From Acidaminococcus fermentans (GTDB lineage: Bacteria; Bacillota; Negativicutes; Acidaminococcales; Acidaminococcaceae): a stretch of 64,000 bases of DNA. Positions 1-8,023 of the stretch are shown here, one piece after another (position 1 is the stretch's first letter; each line of letters starts with the position of its first letter). Location: assembly GCF_009696675.1 (NCBI RefSeq), contig NZ_VULN01000002.1:1-64000 (forward strand). Reading direction: 5' to 3'. Below the pieces are notes generated by a model that did no database searches, was not told the DNA's origin, and saw only the letters and a list, made by a program, of their open reading frames with translations. Both the position numbers and the translations under genes were made by a program.

Positions 1-128
1 TAATCGATTACAATGCAAACCGTATTCATTCGAGTATTGATTATTTAACTCCGAATGAAAAATACCAGCAATTAGTAAGTTAACGAGGTGTCTCGGTTCG
101 ATGTGTCTAAAAGCCTTGACACCTTTCA
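1..128 (+). mobile_element. Right end of an IS3-family insertion sequence (partial)
   Basis: The window opens inside an insertion sequence. It holds the last codons of an IS3/IS150-type transposase (3-83) and about 45 bases of terminal sequence. I place the outer end at the CA dinucleotide 127-128, because the perfect 13-bp hairpin of the nagA terminator begins at 129. The exact boundary is inferred: the left end and the target-site duplication lie outside the window. Confidence 0.6.
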
Positions 129-1260
129 GGGGTGCTGCGCAGAATGCGCAGCACCCCTTTACGTATGTCCGCAAAATCCGGAAATCTTCGTCAAACATGG
201 TGATGTCCGCCCGTTTTCCTGGTTCCAGGGTGCCCCGGTCGGTGAGGCCCAGTTCCCGGGCCGGGTTGGCGGTGGCCAACTGGACGGCCTGGGGCAGGGT
301 CAGGTGGGCCCATTTCCAGATGTTCCGGACTGCCTGTTCCATGGTCAGGATGCTGCCGGCCAGGGTGCCGTCTTCCAGGGTGGCCCGGCCGTCCTTTACG
401 TACACGGTCTGGCCCCCCAGTTCGCTTTTCCCTTCTCCCAAGAGACAGGCCCGCATGGAATCAGTGATCAGCACTATCCGGCTGAGGCCCTTGGTCCGCA
501 CCGCCAGCTCCAGGGCCGCCGGGTGGATGTGGATCCCGTCGGCAATCAGTTCGCAGGTCACCGGCAGAGTCAGGGCTGCCCCCACCAGGCCGGGCTTACG
601 GTGATGGAGGGGACTCATGGCATTGTACAGGTGGGTGATGTGGCTGGCCCCTGCAGATATGGCCCGGGCTGCCTCCTCATAGGTGGCGTCGCTGTGGCCC
701 AGGGACACGATGATCCCCGCCCGGCAGCACCGGGGAATGAAATCCATGTCCGTAAGGGTCTCCGGAGCCAGGGTCAGGATCCGGATCAGACCGGTGAAGG
801 GTTCCACCAGATCCCAGTGGGCTTTCTGGATGTGGCAGGCCTTCTGGGCTCCCTTATATCTTTCGCTGATGAAGGGTCCTTCCAGGTTGGCCCCCAGGAT
901 CTCCGCCCCGGTTGCCCTGCCCCGGGCTTCCCGGATGGCGGAAAGAGCCCGGGTGATGGCGTCTCCGCTGGACGTCATGGTGGTGGGCAGCCAGCCGGTG
1001 ACCCCGGTGGATGGCAGCAGCCGGCTCATGGTTCCAAGGGCCTCCCGGGTGCCGTCCATGGCATCTTTTCCTCCGCAGCCGTGGATGTGGAGATTAAGGA
1101 ACCCGGGGGATACGTAGGCTCCCTGGGCATCGATGATCTCCGTGCCGGCCGGCAGCCGGTCCGGCTCACAGAATCCCTCCAGGGTCTCCCCGAACAGGAG
1201 CGCCTGTCCCTCCCGGATTTCTTGTGGTAAAATAAGTCTGCCGTTGATGATTGCTTTCAT
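1..1260 (-). CDS. nagA: N-acetylglucosamine-6-phosphate deacetylase, C-terminus altered by IS insertion
   Basis: Converts GlcNAc-6-phosphate to glucosamine-6-phosphate and acetate in the cytosol. ATG at 1258-1260 follows GGAGATCC; the protein starts MKAIINGRLIL. Visible amidohydrolase motifs are NLHIHGCGG, EGPFIS, SLGHSDA, THLYNAM, ADGIHIH and the catalytic-Asp segment ITDSMRA. The family's usual end (near FDEDFRILRTYVKG) is reached about residue 370. The frame then runs through a terminator hairpin (129-157) and into the IS on its antisense strand without meeting a stop before base 1. A few native last residues were probably replaced by an IS-encoded tail. The catalytic domain is complete. 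It is divergent from murQPG, which yields its substrate. Confidence 0.88.
   Translation of the reverse strand, partial: MKAIINGRLILPQEIREGQALLFGETLEGFCEPDRLPAGTEIIDAQGAYVSPGFLNLHIHGCGGKDAMDGTREALGTMSRLLPSTGVTGWLPTTMTSSGDAITRALSAIREARGRATGAEILGANLEGPFISERYKGAQKACHIQKAHWDLVEPFTGLIRILTLAPETLTDMDFIPRCCRAGIIVSLGHSDATYEEAARAISAGASHITHLYNAMSPLHHRKPGLVGAALTLPVTCELIADGIHIHPAALELAVRTKGLSRIVLITDSMRACLLGEGKSELGGQTVYVKDGRATLEDGTLAGSILTMEQAVRNIWKWAHLTLPQAVQLATANPARELGLTDRGTLEPGKRADITMFDEDFRILRTYVKGCCAFCAAPLKGVKAFRHIEPRHLVNLLIAGIFHSELNNQYSNEYGLHCNRL
3..83 (+). CDS. IS3-family transposase (OrfB), C-terminal fragment cut by the window start
   Basis: Reading from base 3 gives a peptide ending in RIHSSIDYLTPNEKYQQLVS and a TAA stop at 81-83. 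The motif with RIHSS, then YLTP and a following Glu, is the usual C-terminus of IS3/IS150-group DDE transposases, just beyond the catalytic Glu of the rve integrase core. The rest of the protein is outside the window, so it cannot be judged intact. Its low GC differs from the adjoining nagA, as expected for a recent insertion. Confidence 0.7.
   Translation: MDYNANRIHSSIDYLTPNEKYQQLVS
129..158 (-). terminator. Hairpin at the 3' end of nagA, interrupted by the IS
   Basis: A perfect 13-bp stem (129-141 with 145-157) and 3-nt loop. It belongs to the GCTGYTGC-type terminators seen across the window. On the nagA strand the expected T-run has been replaced by the IS end. Confidence 0.6.
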
Positions 1261-1283
1261 GGTGGATCTCCTTTTTCTGCTGA

Positions 1284-1309
1284 CCATGGGGAAGGGATCC
1301 TCTCCATGG
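1284..1309. promoter_or_regulatory. Near-palindrome between divergent nagA and murQ, possible operator
   Basis: CCATGGGGA and TCTCCATGG form an inverted repeat with one mismatch, placed between the two start regions. A sugar-responsive regulator could bind here, but no regulator gene is adjacent and the role is inferred. Confidence 0.25.
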
Positions 1310-1369
1310 GGTACCTATCGACAAAACACTCTTTATTATAGCATAGCAAAAGGCTGGAGGTTTTTTTCA

Positions 1370-2206
1370 ATGATCGATCTGGACAAGCTTTCTACGGAAC
1401 AGCGGAATCCCGCTTCCGTTGCCATTGACAAGGTATCCACCCAGGAACTGGTGGAAATCATCAACCGGGAGGACCACAAGGTGGCCGATGCAGTGGAAAA
1501 GATTCTGCCGGCCATTGCCCTGGCGGTGGACCTGGTGGCGGACCGGCTGGGCCGGGGCGGCCGGCTGTTCTACATGGGCAGCGGTACCTCCGGACGGCTG
1601 GGGATCCTGGATGCGGTGGAGTGCCCCCCTACCTACAGCACCGACCCGGAACAGATCCAGGGGCTCATCGCCGGAGGCTATGAAGCCATCTTCCGGGCCA
1701 AGGAAGGGGCGGAAGACAGCGAGGAACAGGGCCGGGACGATATCTGGAACAAGGAACTGACTCCCCTGGATGTGGTGATGGGCATCAGTGCCTCCGGCCG
1801 GACTCCCTATGTGCTGGGGGGCATGAAGGAAGCACGGGAACGGGGCTGCGCGGTACTGGGGCTCTGCTGCAGCCGTCAGTCCCCCATGGCCAAACTGGCG
1901 GATCTGTGCCTTACGGTGCTGCCGGGGCCGGAAGTGATCACCGGATCCACCCGGATGAAGGCGGGCACTGCCACCAAAATGGTGCTGAACATGATCACCA
2001 CCGGAGCCATGGTGAAGCTGGGAAAGGTCCGGGGGAACCTGATGATCGACGTGAAGGCCACCAACGAAAAACTCCTGGAACGGGCCCTGCATATTGTCTG
2101 CACCGTCACCGGCTGTTCCCGGGAAGAAGCCCGGCTGAGCCTGGCCCGGAACCGGGGCAGTGCCCGGAAGGCCGTGGAGGAATGGGAGGCGGCCCATGGA
2201 AAATAA
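1370..2206 (+). CDS. murQ: N-acetylmuramic acid 6-phosphate etherase
   Basis: Cleaves the D-lactyl ether of MurNAc-6-phosphate to give GlcNAc-6-phosphate and D-lactate. The 278-residue product begins MIDLDKLSTEQRNP, the usual MurQ N-terminus. It carries the SIS sugar-phosphate fold with YMGSGTSGRLG near residue 62 and the later signatures GISASGRTPYVLG and TGSTRMKAGTATK. The start at 1370 is set by GGCTGGAGG ten bases upstream; an upstream in-frame extension has no family similarity. The end overlaps murP by 11 bp, indicating translational coupling. The product feeds the divergent nagA enzyme. Confidence 0.95.
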   Translation: MIDLDKLSTEQRNPASVAIDKVSTQELVEIINREDHKVADAVEKILPAIALAVDLVADRLGRGGRLFYMGSGTSGRLGILDAVECPPTYSTDPEQIQGLIAGGYEAIFRAKEGAEDSEEQGRDDIWNKELTPLDVVMGISASGRTPYVLGGMKEARERGCAVLGLCCSRQSPMAKLADLCLTVLPGPEVITGSTRMKAGTATKMVLNMITTGAMVKLGKVRGNLMIDVKATNEKLLERALHIVCTVTGCSREEARLSLARNRGSARKAVEEWEAAHGK

Positions 2207-3584
2207 GGACCTGGCCCGGGCCATCCTGGACTTGGTGGGGCCCCGGGACAACGTGCTCCAGGCCAGCCACTGCATGACCCGGCTCCGGCTCCAGCTGGCG
2301 GACCGGGCAGTGGACCGGCAGGCCCTGGAAAAACTGCCGGGGGTCATGGGGATCAATGAGGCGGGACCGGAGCTCCAGATCATCCTGGGGCCGGGAAAGG
2401 CTGCCCAGGTCACCGATGCTTTCCAGGCTCTGCTCCAGGAAGCACCGGATCTTCCAGGGGAAAAGAAGGAAACGGAGCAGCCTGTTCTGGGAGATTTCAC
2501 CGGAAAAGTGGGGGACGGAAAAGAACTCCATGAGGCCATCCGGGCCCGGAACGCCACCCCCGGGAAATTGTTTCTGAAACGGATCGCCGGGATCTTTGTG
2601 CCTCTCATCCCCGGGTTCATCGGCTGCGGTCTTTTGACCGGGATCCTGAACATCGTCCGTCGGCTGGATCCCCAGCTGGCCGGCCATGCTTTTTTCCAGA
2701 TCCTGGGACTGGCCGGGAATGCCGTGTTCTGGGCCATGAACCTGTTCGTGGGCTGGAACGCCGCCAAAGAGTTCGGCGGGTCTCCGGTGCTGGGCGGAGT
2801 CCTGGGGGCTCTCATCAGCCATCCGGGCCTTGCCGGGATCACCCTGTACGGCCAGGCCCTCATCCCCGGCCGGGGAGGCGTGGTGGCGGTGCTGCTGGCA
2901 GCGGCCCTGGGAGCCCTGCTGGAAAAACGGATCCGCAAACTGGTGCCGGAAGCCCTGGACCTGTTCCTGACTCCCTTCCTGGTACTGGGGATTATGGCTT
3001 TTGCCACCCTGTTTGTGTTCCAGCCTTTGGGAGACTGGGCGGCGGAAGGCATCGGCTATGCCGCCACGGAAGCGGTGAGCCGGGGCGGAGCCTTTACCGG
3101 CTTTGTGCTGGGGGGCCTGTTCCTGCCCCTGGTGATGCTGGGAGTCCATCAGGGACTGACCCCCATCCATGCCCAGTTGATCGCCCAGTACGGGTACACC
3201 ATCCTGCTGCCCATCCTGGCCATGGCCGGCGGGGGACAGGTGGGGGCCGCCCTGGCGGTCTATGCAAAGACCCGGGATCCCCGGATCCGGAAAGTGGTGG
3301 CCTCCGCTCTGCCGGTGGGGTTCCTGGGGGTGGGGGAACCGCTGATCTACGGGGTGACCCTGCCTCTGGGACGGCCCTTCATCGGGGCCTGCATCGGAGG
3401 CGCCTGCGGAGGCGCCGTCCAGGCGGCCTTCCAGGTGGGTGCGGCGGCCCTGGGGATTTCCGGTCTTCCTCTGGCTCCCAGCACCACCAACGTGCCCGTG
3501 TACCTGCTGGGGCTCATGGTTTCCTACGCAGCCGGTTTCGCGGCCACCTGGGTGCTGGGGTTTGAAGAGAAAAGTGCAGAGTGA
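2196..3584 (+). CDS. murP: MurNAc-type PTS transporter, EIIBC component
   Basis: Membrane permease that takes up and phosphorylates its sugar, most likely N-acetylmuramic acid or a MurNAc disaccharide. The 462-residue protein has an N-terminal EIIB domain with phospho-acceptor Cys26 in SHCMTRLRL. A charged linker (residues about 85-125) leads to a glucose-family EIIC membrane domain from about residue 130 (FVPLIPGFIGCGLLTG, GVHQGLTPIHAQL, GVGEPLIYGVTLPLG). No EIIA is fused, so an EIIA must be supplied in trans, as is known for MurP. Substrate is inferred from the murQ overlap and downstream mupG. Confidence 0.85.
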   Translation: MENKDLARAILDLVGPRDNVLQASHCMTRLRLQLADRAVDRQALEKLPGVMGINEAGPELQIILGPGKAAQVTDAFQALLQEAPDLPGEKKETEQPVLGDFTGKVGDGKELHEAIRARNATPGKLFLKRIAGIFVPLIPGFIGCGLLTGILNIVRRLDPQLAGHAFFQILGLAGNAVFWAMNLFVGWNAAKEFGGSPVLGGVLGALISHPGLAGITLYGQALIPGRGGVVAVLLAAALGALLEKRIRKLVPEALDLFLTPFLVLGIMAFATLFVFQPLGDWAAEGIGYAATEAVSRGGAFTGFVLGGLFLPLVMLGVHQGLTPIHAQLIAQYGYTILLPILAMAGGGQVGAALAVYAKTRDPRIRKVVASALPVGFLGVGEPLIYGVTLPLGRPFIGACIGGACGGAVQAAFQVGAAALGISGLPLAPSTTNVPVYLLGLMVSYAAGFAATWVLGFEEKSAE

Positions 3585-3594
3585 AGAGAAAAAA

Positions 3595-3636
3595 CACTTA
3601 ACCACCTAATCACTTAACCACTTAACCACTGAATGA
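3595..3636 (+). repeat. Tandem 8-bp repeat, five units
   Basis: Five consecutive octamers of the type CACTTAAC (variants CACCTAAT and CACTGAAT) lie between murP and mupG, just before the mupG ribosome binding site AAGGAGG (3644-3650). Confidence 0.8.
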
Positions 3637-3659
3637 TTCCCTCAAGGAGGCGTTCGAGT

Positions 3660-4721
3660 ATGACGAAATTGGCAAAAGGGATTTCCCTGTACCCCGGCCT
3701 GGGACGGCCTTTGGAAGACTGTCTCCGGCGGCTGGAAGAGGCTGCGGCACTGGGGATCACCCGTCTGTTCCTTTCCTTCCACATCCCGGAAACAGATCCG
3801 GAGGCCTTTGAACGGGAAGTGGCACCGCTTTTGGCCCGGGCCCGGGAACTGTCCATGGAAACCGTAGGGGATCTGGTGCCCGGGCGCCCGGTACCGGAAA
3901 CGCTGACTTCCCTGCGGCTGGATGACGGATACACTCCGGAAGCCATGAAGGCCCTCCAGGACCGGTATCCGGACCGGAAACTGGTGCTCAATGCTTCTGC
4001 GGTGGGAGAAGACCTGCTGGAAGCACTGGAACGCCAGGGGGTGGACCTGTCCCGGATGGAAGCCCTCCACAATTTCTATCCCCATCCCCACACCGGCCTT
4101 TCCGAAGGCTACCTGCGCCGGCAGAATGACCTGTTCCACCGGCTGGGAATTCCGGTAGGGGCCTTTGTGGCCAGCCGGAAGGGACGGCGGGGGCCCCTTC
4201 GGGAAGGGCTCCCCACCCTGGAACAGGACCGGCACCGGATCGTATCCCAGGGAGCCCGGCAGCTGGCGGCCCTGGGCCTGGACGCTGTATACATCGGGGA
4301 CGACGGTCCGGACCGGCAGGAACTGGAAGATCTGGCCCGGGTATCCGGTGAGGTGCTGGAACTGACCCTCCAGGTGTGGGAGGACAGGCCCCTGTACCCG
4401 GTACTGGCACACCATGTGTATGAAACCCGTCCGGACGAGGCGGAAGAAGTGATCCGCACGGTAAACAGCCGGGCCCTGTGGAAAGGGGTGGAAATTCCCA
4501 AACTGCCTTTCCGCCGCTGCCATGCCGGGGATGTGACGCTGGACAATCCTCTTTACGGCCGGTATGCCGGGGAACTGGAGATCTGTCTCACGGAACTGCC
4601 GGCGGACCGGCGGGTGGATGTGCTGGGAAGGATCCCGGAAGAGGAACGGTTCCTGCTGAAGTATCTGCCCGGAGGGAAAAAGTTCCGGTTCCGGGTGGTG
4701 AAGATGGACACCGGAATATGA
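3660..4721 (+). CDS. mupG: MupG-type 6-phospho-N-acetylmuramidase (DUF871 family)
   Basis: Members of this TIM-barrel family hydrolyse MurNAc-6P-GlcNAc inside the cell during peptidoglycan recycling. The 353-residue protein starts MTKLAKGISLYPG. It shows the family barrel with FLSFHIPE, an ALHNFYPHPHTGLSE segment near residue 140 and a C-terminal cyclophilin-like subdomain (GDVTLDNPLYGRYAGEL). Start 3660 has AAGGAGG at 3644-3650. It lies 76 bp after murP in the same direction; together murQ-murP-mupG form a recognised MurNAc utilisation set. The specific MupG activity is inferred from family and context. Confidence 0.82.
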   Translation: MTKLAKGISLYPGLGRPLEDCLRRLEEAAALGITRLFLSFHIPETDPEAFEREVAPLLARARELSMETVGDLVPGRPVPETLTSLRLDDGYTPEAMKALQDRYPDRKLVLNASAVGEDLLEALERQGVDLSRMEALHNFYPHPHTGLSEGYLRRQNDLFHRLGIPVGAFVASRKGRRGPLREGLPTLEQDRHRIVSQGARQLAALGLDAVYIGDDGPDRQELEDLARVSGEVLELTLQVWEDRPLYPVLAHHVYETRPDEAEEVIRTVNSRALWKGVEIPKLPFRRCHAGDVTLDNPLYGRYAGELEICLTELPADRRVDVLGRIPEEERFLLKYLPGGKKFRFRVVKMDTGI

Positions 4722-4759
4722 TATAATAAACAATAGTCTGCATGAAGGAGAGATACAAT

Positions 4760-5869
4760 ATGAGTTCTACCAATCTGGAAATGGGAATCGTGGGCCTGCC
4801 CAACGTGGGCAAAAGCACCCTGTTCAACGCCATCACCAAGGCAGGGGCCGAAGCGGCCAACTATCCTTTCTGTACCATAGAGCCCAACGTGGGCGTGGTG
4901 GACGTGCCCGATGCCCGGCTGAAAGTGCTGGCGGACATGTTCCATTCCAAAAAGATCGTACCGGCGGGGATGAAGTTCGTGGACATTGCCGGCCTGGTGA
5001 AAGGGGCTTCCAAAGGGGAAGGCCTGGGGAACAAGTTCCTGTCCCACATCCGTCAGACCGATGCCATCGCCGAAGTGGTCCGGTGCTTTGAAGATGGGAA
5101 CATCACCCATGTGGAAGGATCCATCGATCCGGTCCGGGACGTGGAAATCATCAACACGGAACTGTGCCTGGCGGATCTGGAAAGCGTGGAAAAGCAGCTG
5201 GTGAAGGCCCAGAAGCTGATCAAGGCCGGGGACAAGAAGGCTGCCGCCCGGGCTGACCTGCTCCAGCGGATCTCCGATGCCCTGGGAGAAGGAATCCCGG
5301 TGCGCCGGGTGGAAATGACCGACGATGAAAAAGCCGGCCTGAAGGAACTGGATCTCCTGACCTCCAAACCCATCCTCTATGTGGCCAATGTGGCGGAAGA
5401 AGAAGCGGCGGACTGGTCCGGGAATCCCTATGTGAAGGCCCTGGAAGACTATGCCGCCAAAGAAAACGCCCAGGTGATCGTGATCTCCGCCAAAGTGGAA
5501 GAAGAGATTGCCGAACTGCCGGAAGACGAAGCCAAGGAATACCTGGAAATGGAAGGCCTTTCCGAAGCCGGCCTGGACCGTCTCATCAAAGCCGGGTTCA
5601 AGCTGCTGGGGCTCCAGACCTTCCTTACCGCCGGGGAAATGGAATCCCGGGCCTGGACCATCGTCCAGGGTTCCACCGCGCCTCAGGCAGCCGGGAAGAT
5701 CCATACGGACTTTGAAAAAGGCTTCATCCGGGCGGAAATCGTCTCTTATGACGACCTGGTGAAGTGCGGCTCCAAACAGGCGGCCAAGGAAAAGGGCCTG
5801 GTGCGTCTGGAAGGCAAGGACTACATCATGCAGGACGGGGATGTAGTGGAATTCCGTTTCAACGTGTAA
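4760..5869 (+). CDS. ychF: Redox-regulated ATPase/GTPase of the YchF/OLA1 family
   Basis: Universally conserved P-loop protein that binds ribosomes and prefers ATP. The 369-residue protein has G1 GLPNVGKS near residue 12, G3 [10 protein letters not shown] near residue 75 and the atypical G4 NVAEE (NxxE in place of NKxD) near residue 220, the hallmark of YchF. A C-terminal TGS domain carries [13 protein letters not shown] and [13 protein letters not shown] 4760 is chosen because AAGGAGA (4745-4751) sits correctly; the ATG at 4742 has no ribosome binding site. A TATAAT at 4722-4727 overlaps the mupG stop and may be its promoter. Confidence 0.96.
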   Translation: MSSTNLEMGIVGLPNVGKSTLFNAITKAGAEAANYPFCTIEPNVGVVDVPDARLKVLADMFHSKKIVPAGMKFVDIAGLVKGASKGEGLGNKFLSHIRQTDAIAEVVRCFEDGNITHVEGSIDPVRDVEIINTELCLADLESVEKQLVKAQKLIKAGDKKAAARADLLQRISDALGEGIPVRRVEMTDDEKAGLKELDLLTSKPILYVANVAEEEAADWSGNPYVKALEDYAAKENAQVIVISAKVEEEIAELPEDEAKEYLEMEGLSEAGLDRLIKAGFKLLGLQTFLTAGEMESRAWTIVQGSTAPQAAGKIHTDFEKGFIRAEIVSYDDLVKCGSKQAAKEKGLVRLEGKDYIMQDGDVVEFRFNV

Positions 5870-5893
5870 AAACAGGAAAAGAGGTGCGTGCCC

Positions 5894-6664
5894 ATGCTGT
5901 TTGATACCCATACCCATGCAGATTATTCCTGCGATGCGGAACAGACCATCCAGGATGCTGCAGCAGCGGCCAGGGCTCAGGGAATCGGGATCATCCTGAC
6001 GGAACACTGGGACCGGTACTATCCCACCAATCCGGAGATGTTCCTGTTCGACATCGACGACTATTTCAAAAAGGACGGGCCTTACCGCAGCAGCCAGGTG
6101 CTCCTGGGCATCGAGGTGGGGCTCCAGCCCCGGGCCATCGAGGAAGACCGGAAAATGGTCCAGGCCCATCCCTTTGACGAAGTGGTGGGGTCCATGCACT
6201 GTTTCGACGGGCTGGACATGTACGAACCCACCACCTATGAAGGGCTTACCAAGGACCAGGCGGTGCGCCGGTATCTGGAAGATTCCGTCCGGTGCCTGGA
6301 AAGGAAGCCGGATTTCGATTCCTACGGGCACATCGACTATATCTGCCGGTATATGCCCTATCCGGATCCCAATCTGTATTATGAAGACCATCCGGACCTG
6401 TGGGACTGGGTGTTCCGGCTGCTGATCGCAGAGGACAAGGCCCTGGAGATCAACACCCGGCGGCTGGGGGATGACAGCGTGATCCCGCCCCTCCTGAAGC
6501 TGTACAAACGGTTCCGGGAACTGGGGGGGAGATACGCCACCCTGGGCAGCGACGCCCATTACAAGGAACATGTGGGCCGGGATTTCGCCAAGGGGAAACA
6601 GATGGCCGAAGAAGCGGGCCTGACCCTGGTGTACTACAAAGAACGGAAGCGGATCCGCTGCTGA
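5894..6664 (+). CDS. PHP-domain phosphoesterase, histidinol-phosphatase-like (HisJ/K)
   Basis: A 256-residue polymerase-and-histidinol-phosphatase domain protein. Metal-binding motifs are visible: DTHTHADYSCDA at the N-terminus, TEHWD near residue 40, GSMHCFDG near 100, GHIDY near 145 and GSDAHYKEHVG near 220. The length matches class II histidinol phosphatases, which release phosphate from L-histidinol-phosphate. No other his gene is nearby, so the substrate is uncertain. ATG 5894 is preferred over GTG 5888 because of the spacing from GAGG (5881-5884). Transcription probably ends at the hairpin just downstream. Confidence 0.8.
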   Translation: MLFDTHTHADYSCDAEQTIQDAAAAARAQGIGIILTEHWDRYYPTNPEMFLFDIDDYFKKDGPYRSSQVLLGIEVGLQPRAIEEDRKMVQAHPFDEVVGSMHCFDGLDMYEPTTYEGLTKDQAVRRYLEDSVRCLERKPDFDSYGHIDYICRYMPYPDPNLYYEDHPDLWDWVFRLLIAEDKALEINTRRLGDDSVIPPLLKLYKRFRELGGRYATLGSDAHYKEHVGRDFAKGKQMAEEAGLTLVYYKERKRIRC

Positions 6665-6665
6665 C

Positions 6666-6692
6666 AAATGGGCCTTTGGGGCCCATTTTCCA
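6666..6692 (+). terminator. Intrinsic terminator after the PHP gene
   Basis: A 9-bp stem, AAATGGGCC with GGCCCATTT, followed by a short T-rich run. Confidence 0.7.
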
Positions 6693-6714
6693 TACATTTG
6701 TCACGGCTATATTC

Positions 6715-6743
6715 TTGTTTTCGTTTCTTTTCCCTGTTATAAT
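6715..6743 (+). promoter_or_regulatory. Sigma-70 promoter for the nadD-yqeK operon
   Basis: -35 TTGTTT (6715-6720), a 17-bp spacer, then a perfect -10 TATAAT (6738-6743), 37 bp before the nadD start. Confidence 0.7.
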
Positions 6744-6779
6744 ACTCTGGTATCACCATCACAAAGGAGAGTGGAGAAC

Positions 6780-7391
6780 ATGGGCCGTCAGCGCCTGGGC
6801 ATCCTGGGCGGGACCTTCGATCCCATCCACAACGGACATCTGATGATCGCCCGTGCCATGCTGGACAAACTGGGACTGGACAGGATCCTGTTCATCCCGG
6901 ACTACATTCCGCCCCACAAACGGGGCTGGCACTGTTCTCCCTCTGCAGACCGGCTGGCCATGACCATCCTGGGGGCTGGGGAAAATCCCCGGTACACGGT
7001 TTCCTCCATGGAACTGGACCGGGGCGGCGTATCCTACACCTGCGATACCCTCCGGAAGCTCCACCGGAAATGGCACCGGTTCTACGATTTGTACTTCATC
7101 ATCGGGGCCGATTCGGCAGAACAGCTGCCCACCTGGCACCATATCCGGGAGGCCATGACCTATGCCACCTTTGCGGCGGCGGCCCGGCCCGGCTTTGCTC
7201 CCCAGAAGGAGAAAGTCAGCGAGGATCTGGCCCGGCAGGGACTGAAGAATCTGGTCTGGGTGGATACACCGGAACTGGACATTTCTTCCACAGCGATCCG
7301 GGAACGGATCCGGAAAGGCGAACCGGTGGATACCATGATCCCCAAGGCAGTAGCGGAATACATCGAACAGAGAGACCTCTACCGTCAGTAG
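6780..7391 (+). CDS. nadD: Nicotinate-nucleotide adenylyltransferase
   Basis: Adenylates nicotinate mononucleotide to deamido-NAD in NAD synthesis. The 203-residue product has the nucleotidyltransferase motif GGTFDPIHNGHL at residues 9-20 and the C-terminal ISSTAIRERI motif. Other family segments are FIPDYIPPHK and GADSAEQLPTWH. ATG 6780 follows AAAGGAGA (6763-6770) at 9 nt, better than the GTG at 6771. It leads the conserved Firmicute order nadD-yqeK-LCP-rsfS, under the promoter at 6715-6743. Confidence 0.95.
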   Translation: MGRQRLGILGGTFDPIHNGHLMIARAMLDKLGLDRILFIPDYIPPHKRGWHCSPSADRLAMTILGAGENPRYTVSSMELDRGGVSYTCDTLRKLHRKWHRFYDLYFIIGADSAEQLPTWHHIREAMTYATFAAAARPGFAPQKEKVSEDLARQGLKNLVWVDTPELDISSTAIRERIRKGEPVDTMIPKAVAEYIEQRDLYRQ

Positions 7392-7427
7392 GGGCTTCTC
7401 TGTTTTTTTCTTGGGAGGGGAAAACCT

Positions 7428-8006
7428 ATGGAATTGAACGAAATGAAAGAACGGCTGGAAAAAGAACTGCCGGCCAAACGCTTCCATCATACCCTGGCCG
7501 TCAGCCAGACGGCCGTTGAACTGGCCCGGCTGTACGGAGTGGACGAAGAGAAAGCCGCCATTGCCGGCCTGCTCCATGACAGCGGGCGGCAGGTCCCCAA
7601 AAAGGATTTCATTGCCAGGGCGGCGGAACTGGGCATTGAACTGGATGAAGTGGAAAAGAACCAGCCCATCCTGATCCATGCCAAATTAGGGGTCTATTAC
7701 GCCCAACATGAATTCGGGGTCACGGATCCGGACATCCTGTCCAGCATCCGGTACCACACCACCGGGGCAGCCCATATGAGTCCTCTGGCCATGGTGATCT
7801 ACCTGGCGGACCTGGTGGAGCCCAACCGGGATTTCCCCGGGGTGGACACCATGCGGGAAGAAGTGAAGAAAGGCCTGGAAAACGGTATGCGGAAGGCCTA
7901 TGCACATACCATGGAATATCTCCTGGACCAGGAGATGCTGATCCATCCCGACTGTCTGGCCGGGTACAATGAACTTGTCCTGAAAGAGAAAAAGAATCAG
8001 AAATAA
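7428..8006 (+). CDS. yqeK: YqeK: symmetrical Ap4A hydrolase of the HD family
   Basis: HD-domain metallohydrolase of 192 residues; characterised YqeK proteins cleave diadenosine tetraphosphate symmetrically. The metal site is outlined by RFHHTLAVS near residue 18, GLLHDSGRQ near 46 (the HD pair) and IRYHTTG near 105, with ADLVEPNRDF near 130 typical of YqeK. It starts 36 bp after nadD with GGGAGGGG upstream. The position between nadD and rsfS is highly conserved in Firmicutes and supports the call. Confidence 0.92.
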   Translation: MELNEMKERLEKELPAKRFHHTLAVSQTAVELARLYGVDEEKAAIAGLLHDSGRQVPKKDFIARAAELGIELDEVEKNQPILIHAKLGVYYAQHEFGVTDPDILSSIRYHTTGAAHMSPLAMVIYLADLVEPNRDFPGVDTMREEVKKGLENGMRKAYAHTMEYLLDQEMLIHPDCLAGYNELVLKEKKNQK

Positions 8007-8023
8007 CAGGAGCAGAACAAAAG

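Noticed and set aside
88-1230. A 380-codon plus-strand frame at the window start
   Set aside because: It is antisense to nagA, whose minus-strand frame carries all the amidohydrolase motifs.
3574-3586. GTGCAGAGTGAAG shared with about 48143 as an insertion-sequence end
   Set aside because: The match is only about 13 bp with no inverted partner or transposase nearby; kept only as a possible dispersed motif.
4553-6697. A 714-codon minus-strand frame over ychF and the PHP gene
   Set aside because: It is antisense to two genes with clear family motifs and shows low-complexity His/Gly/Phe composition; a shadow frame.
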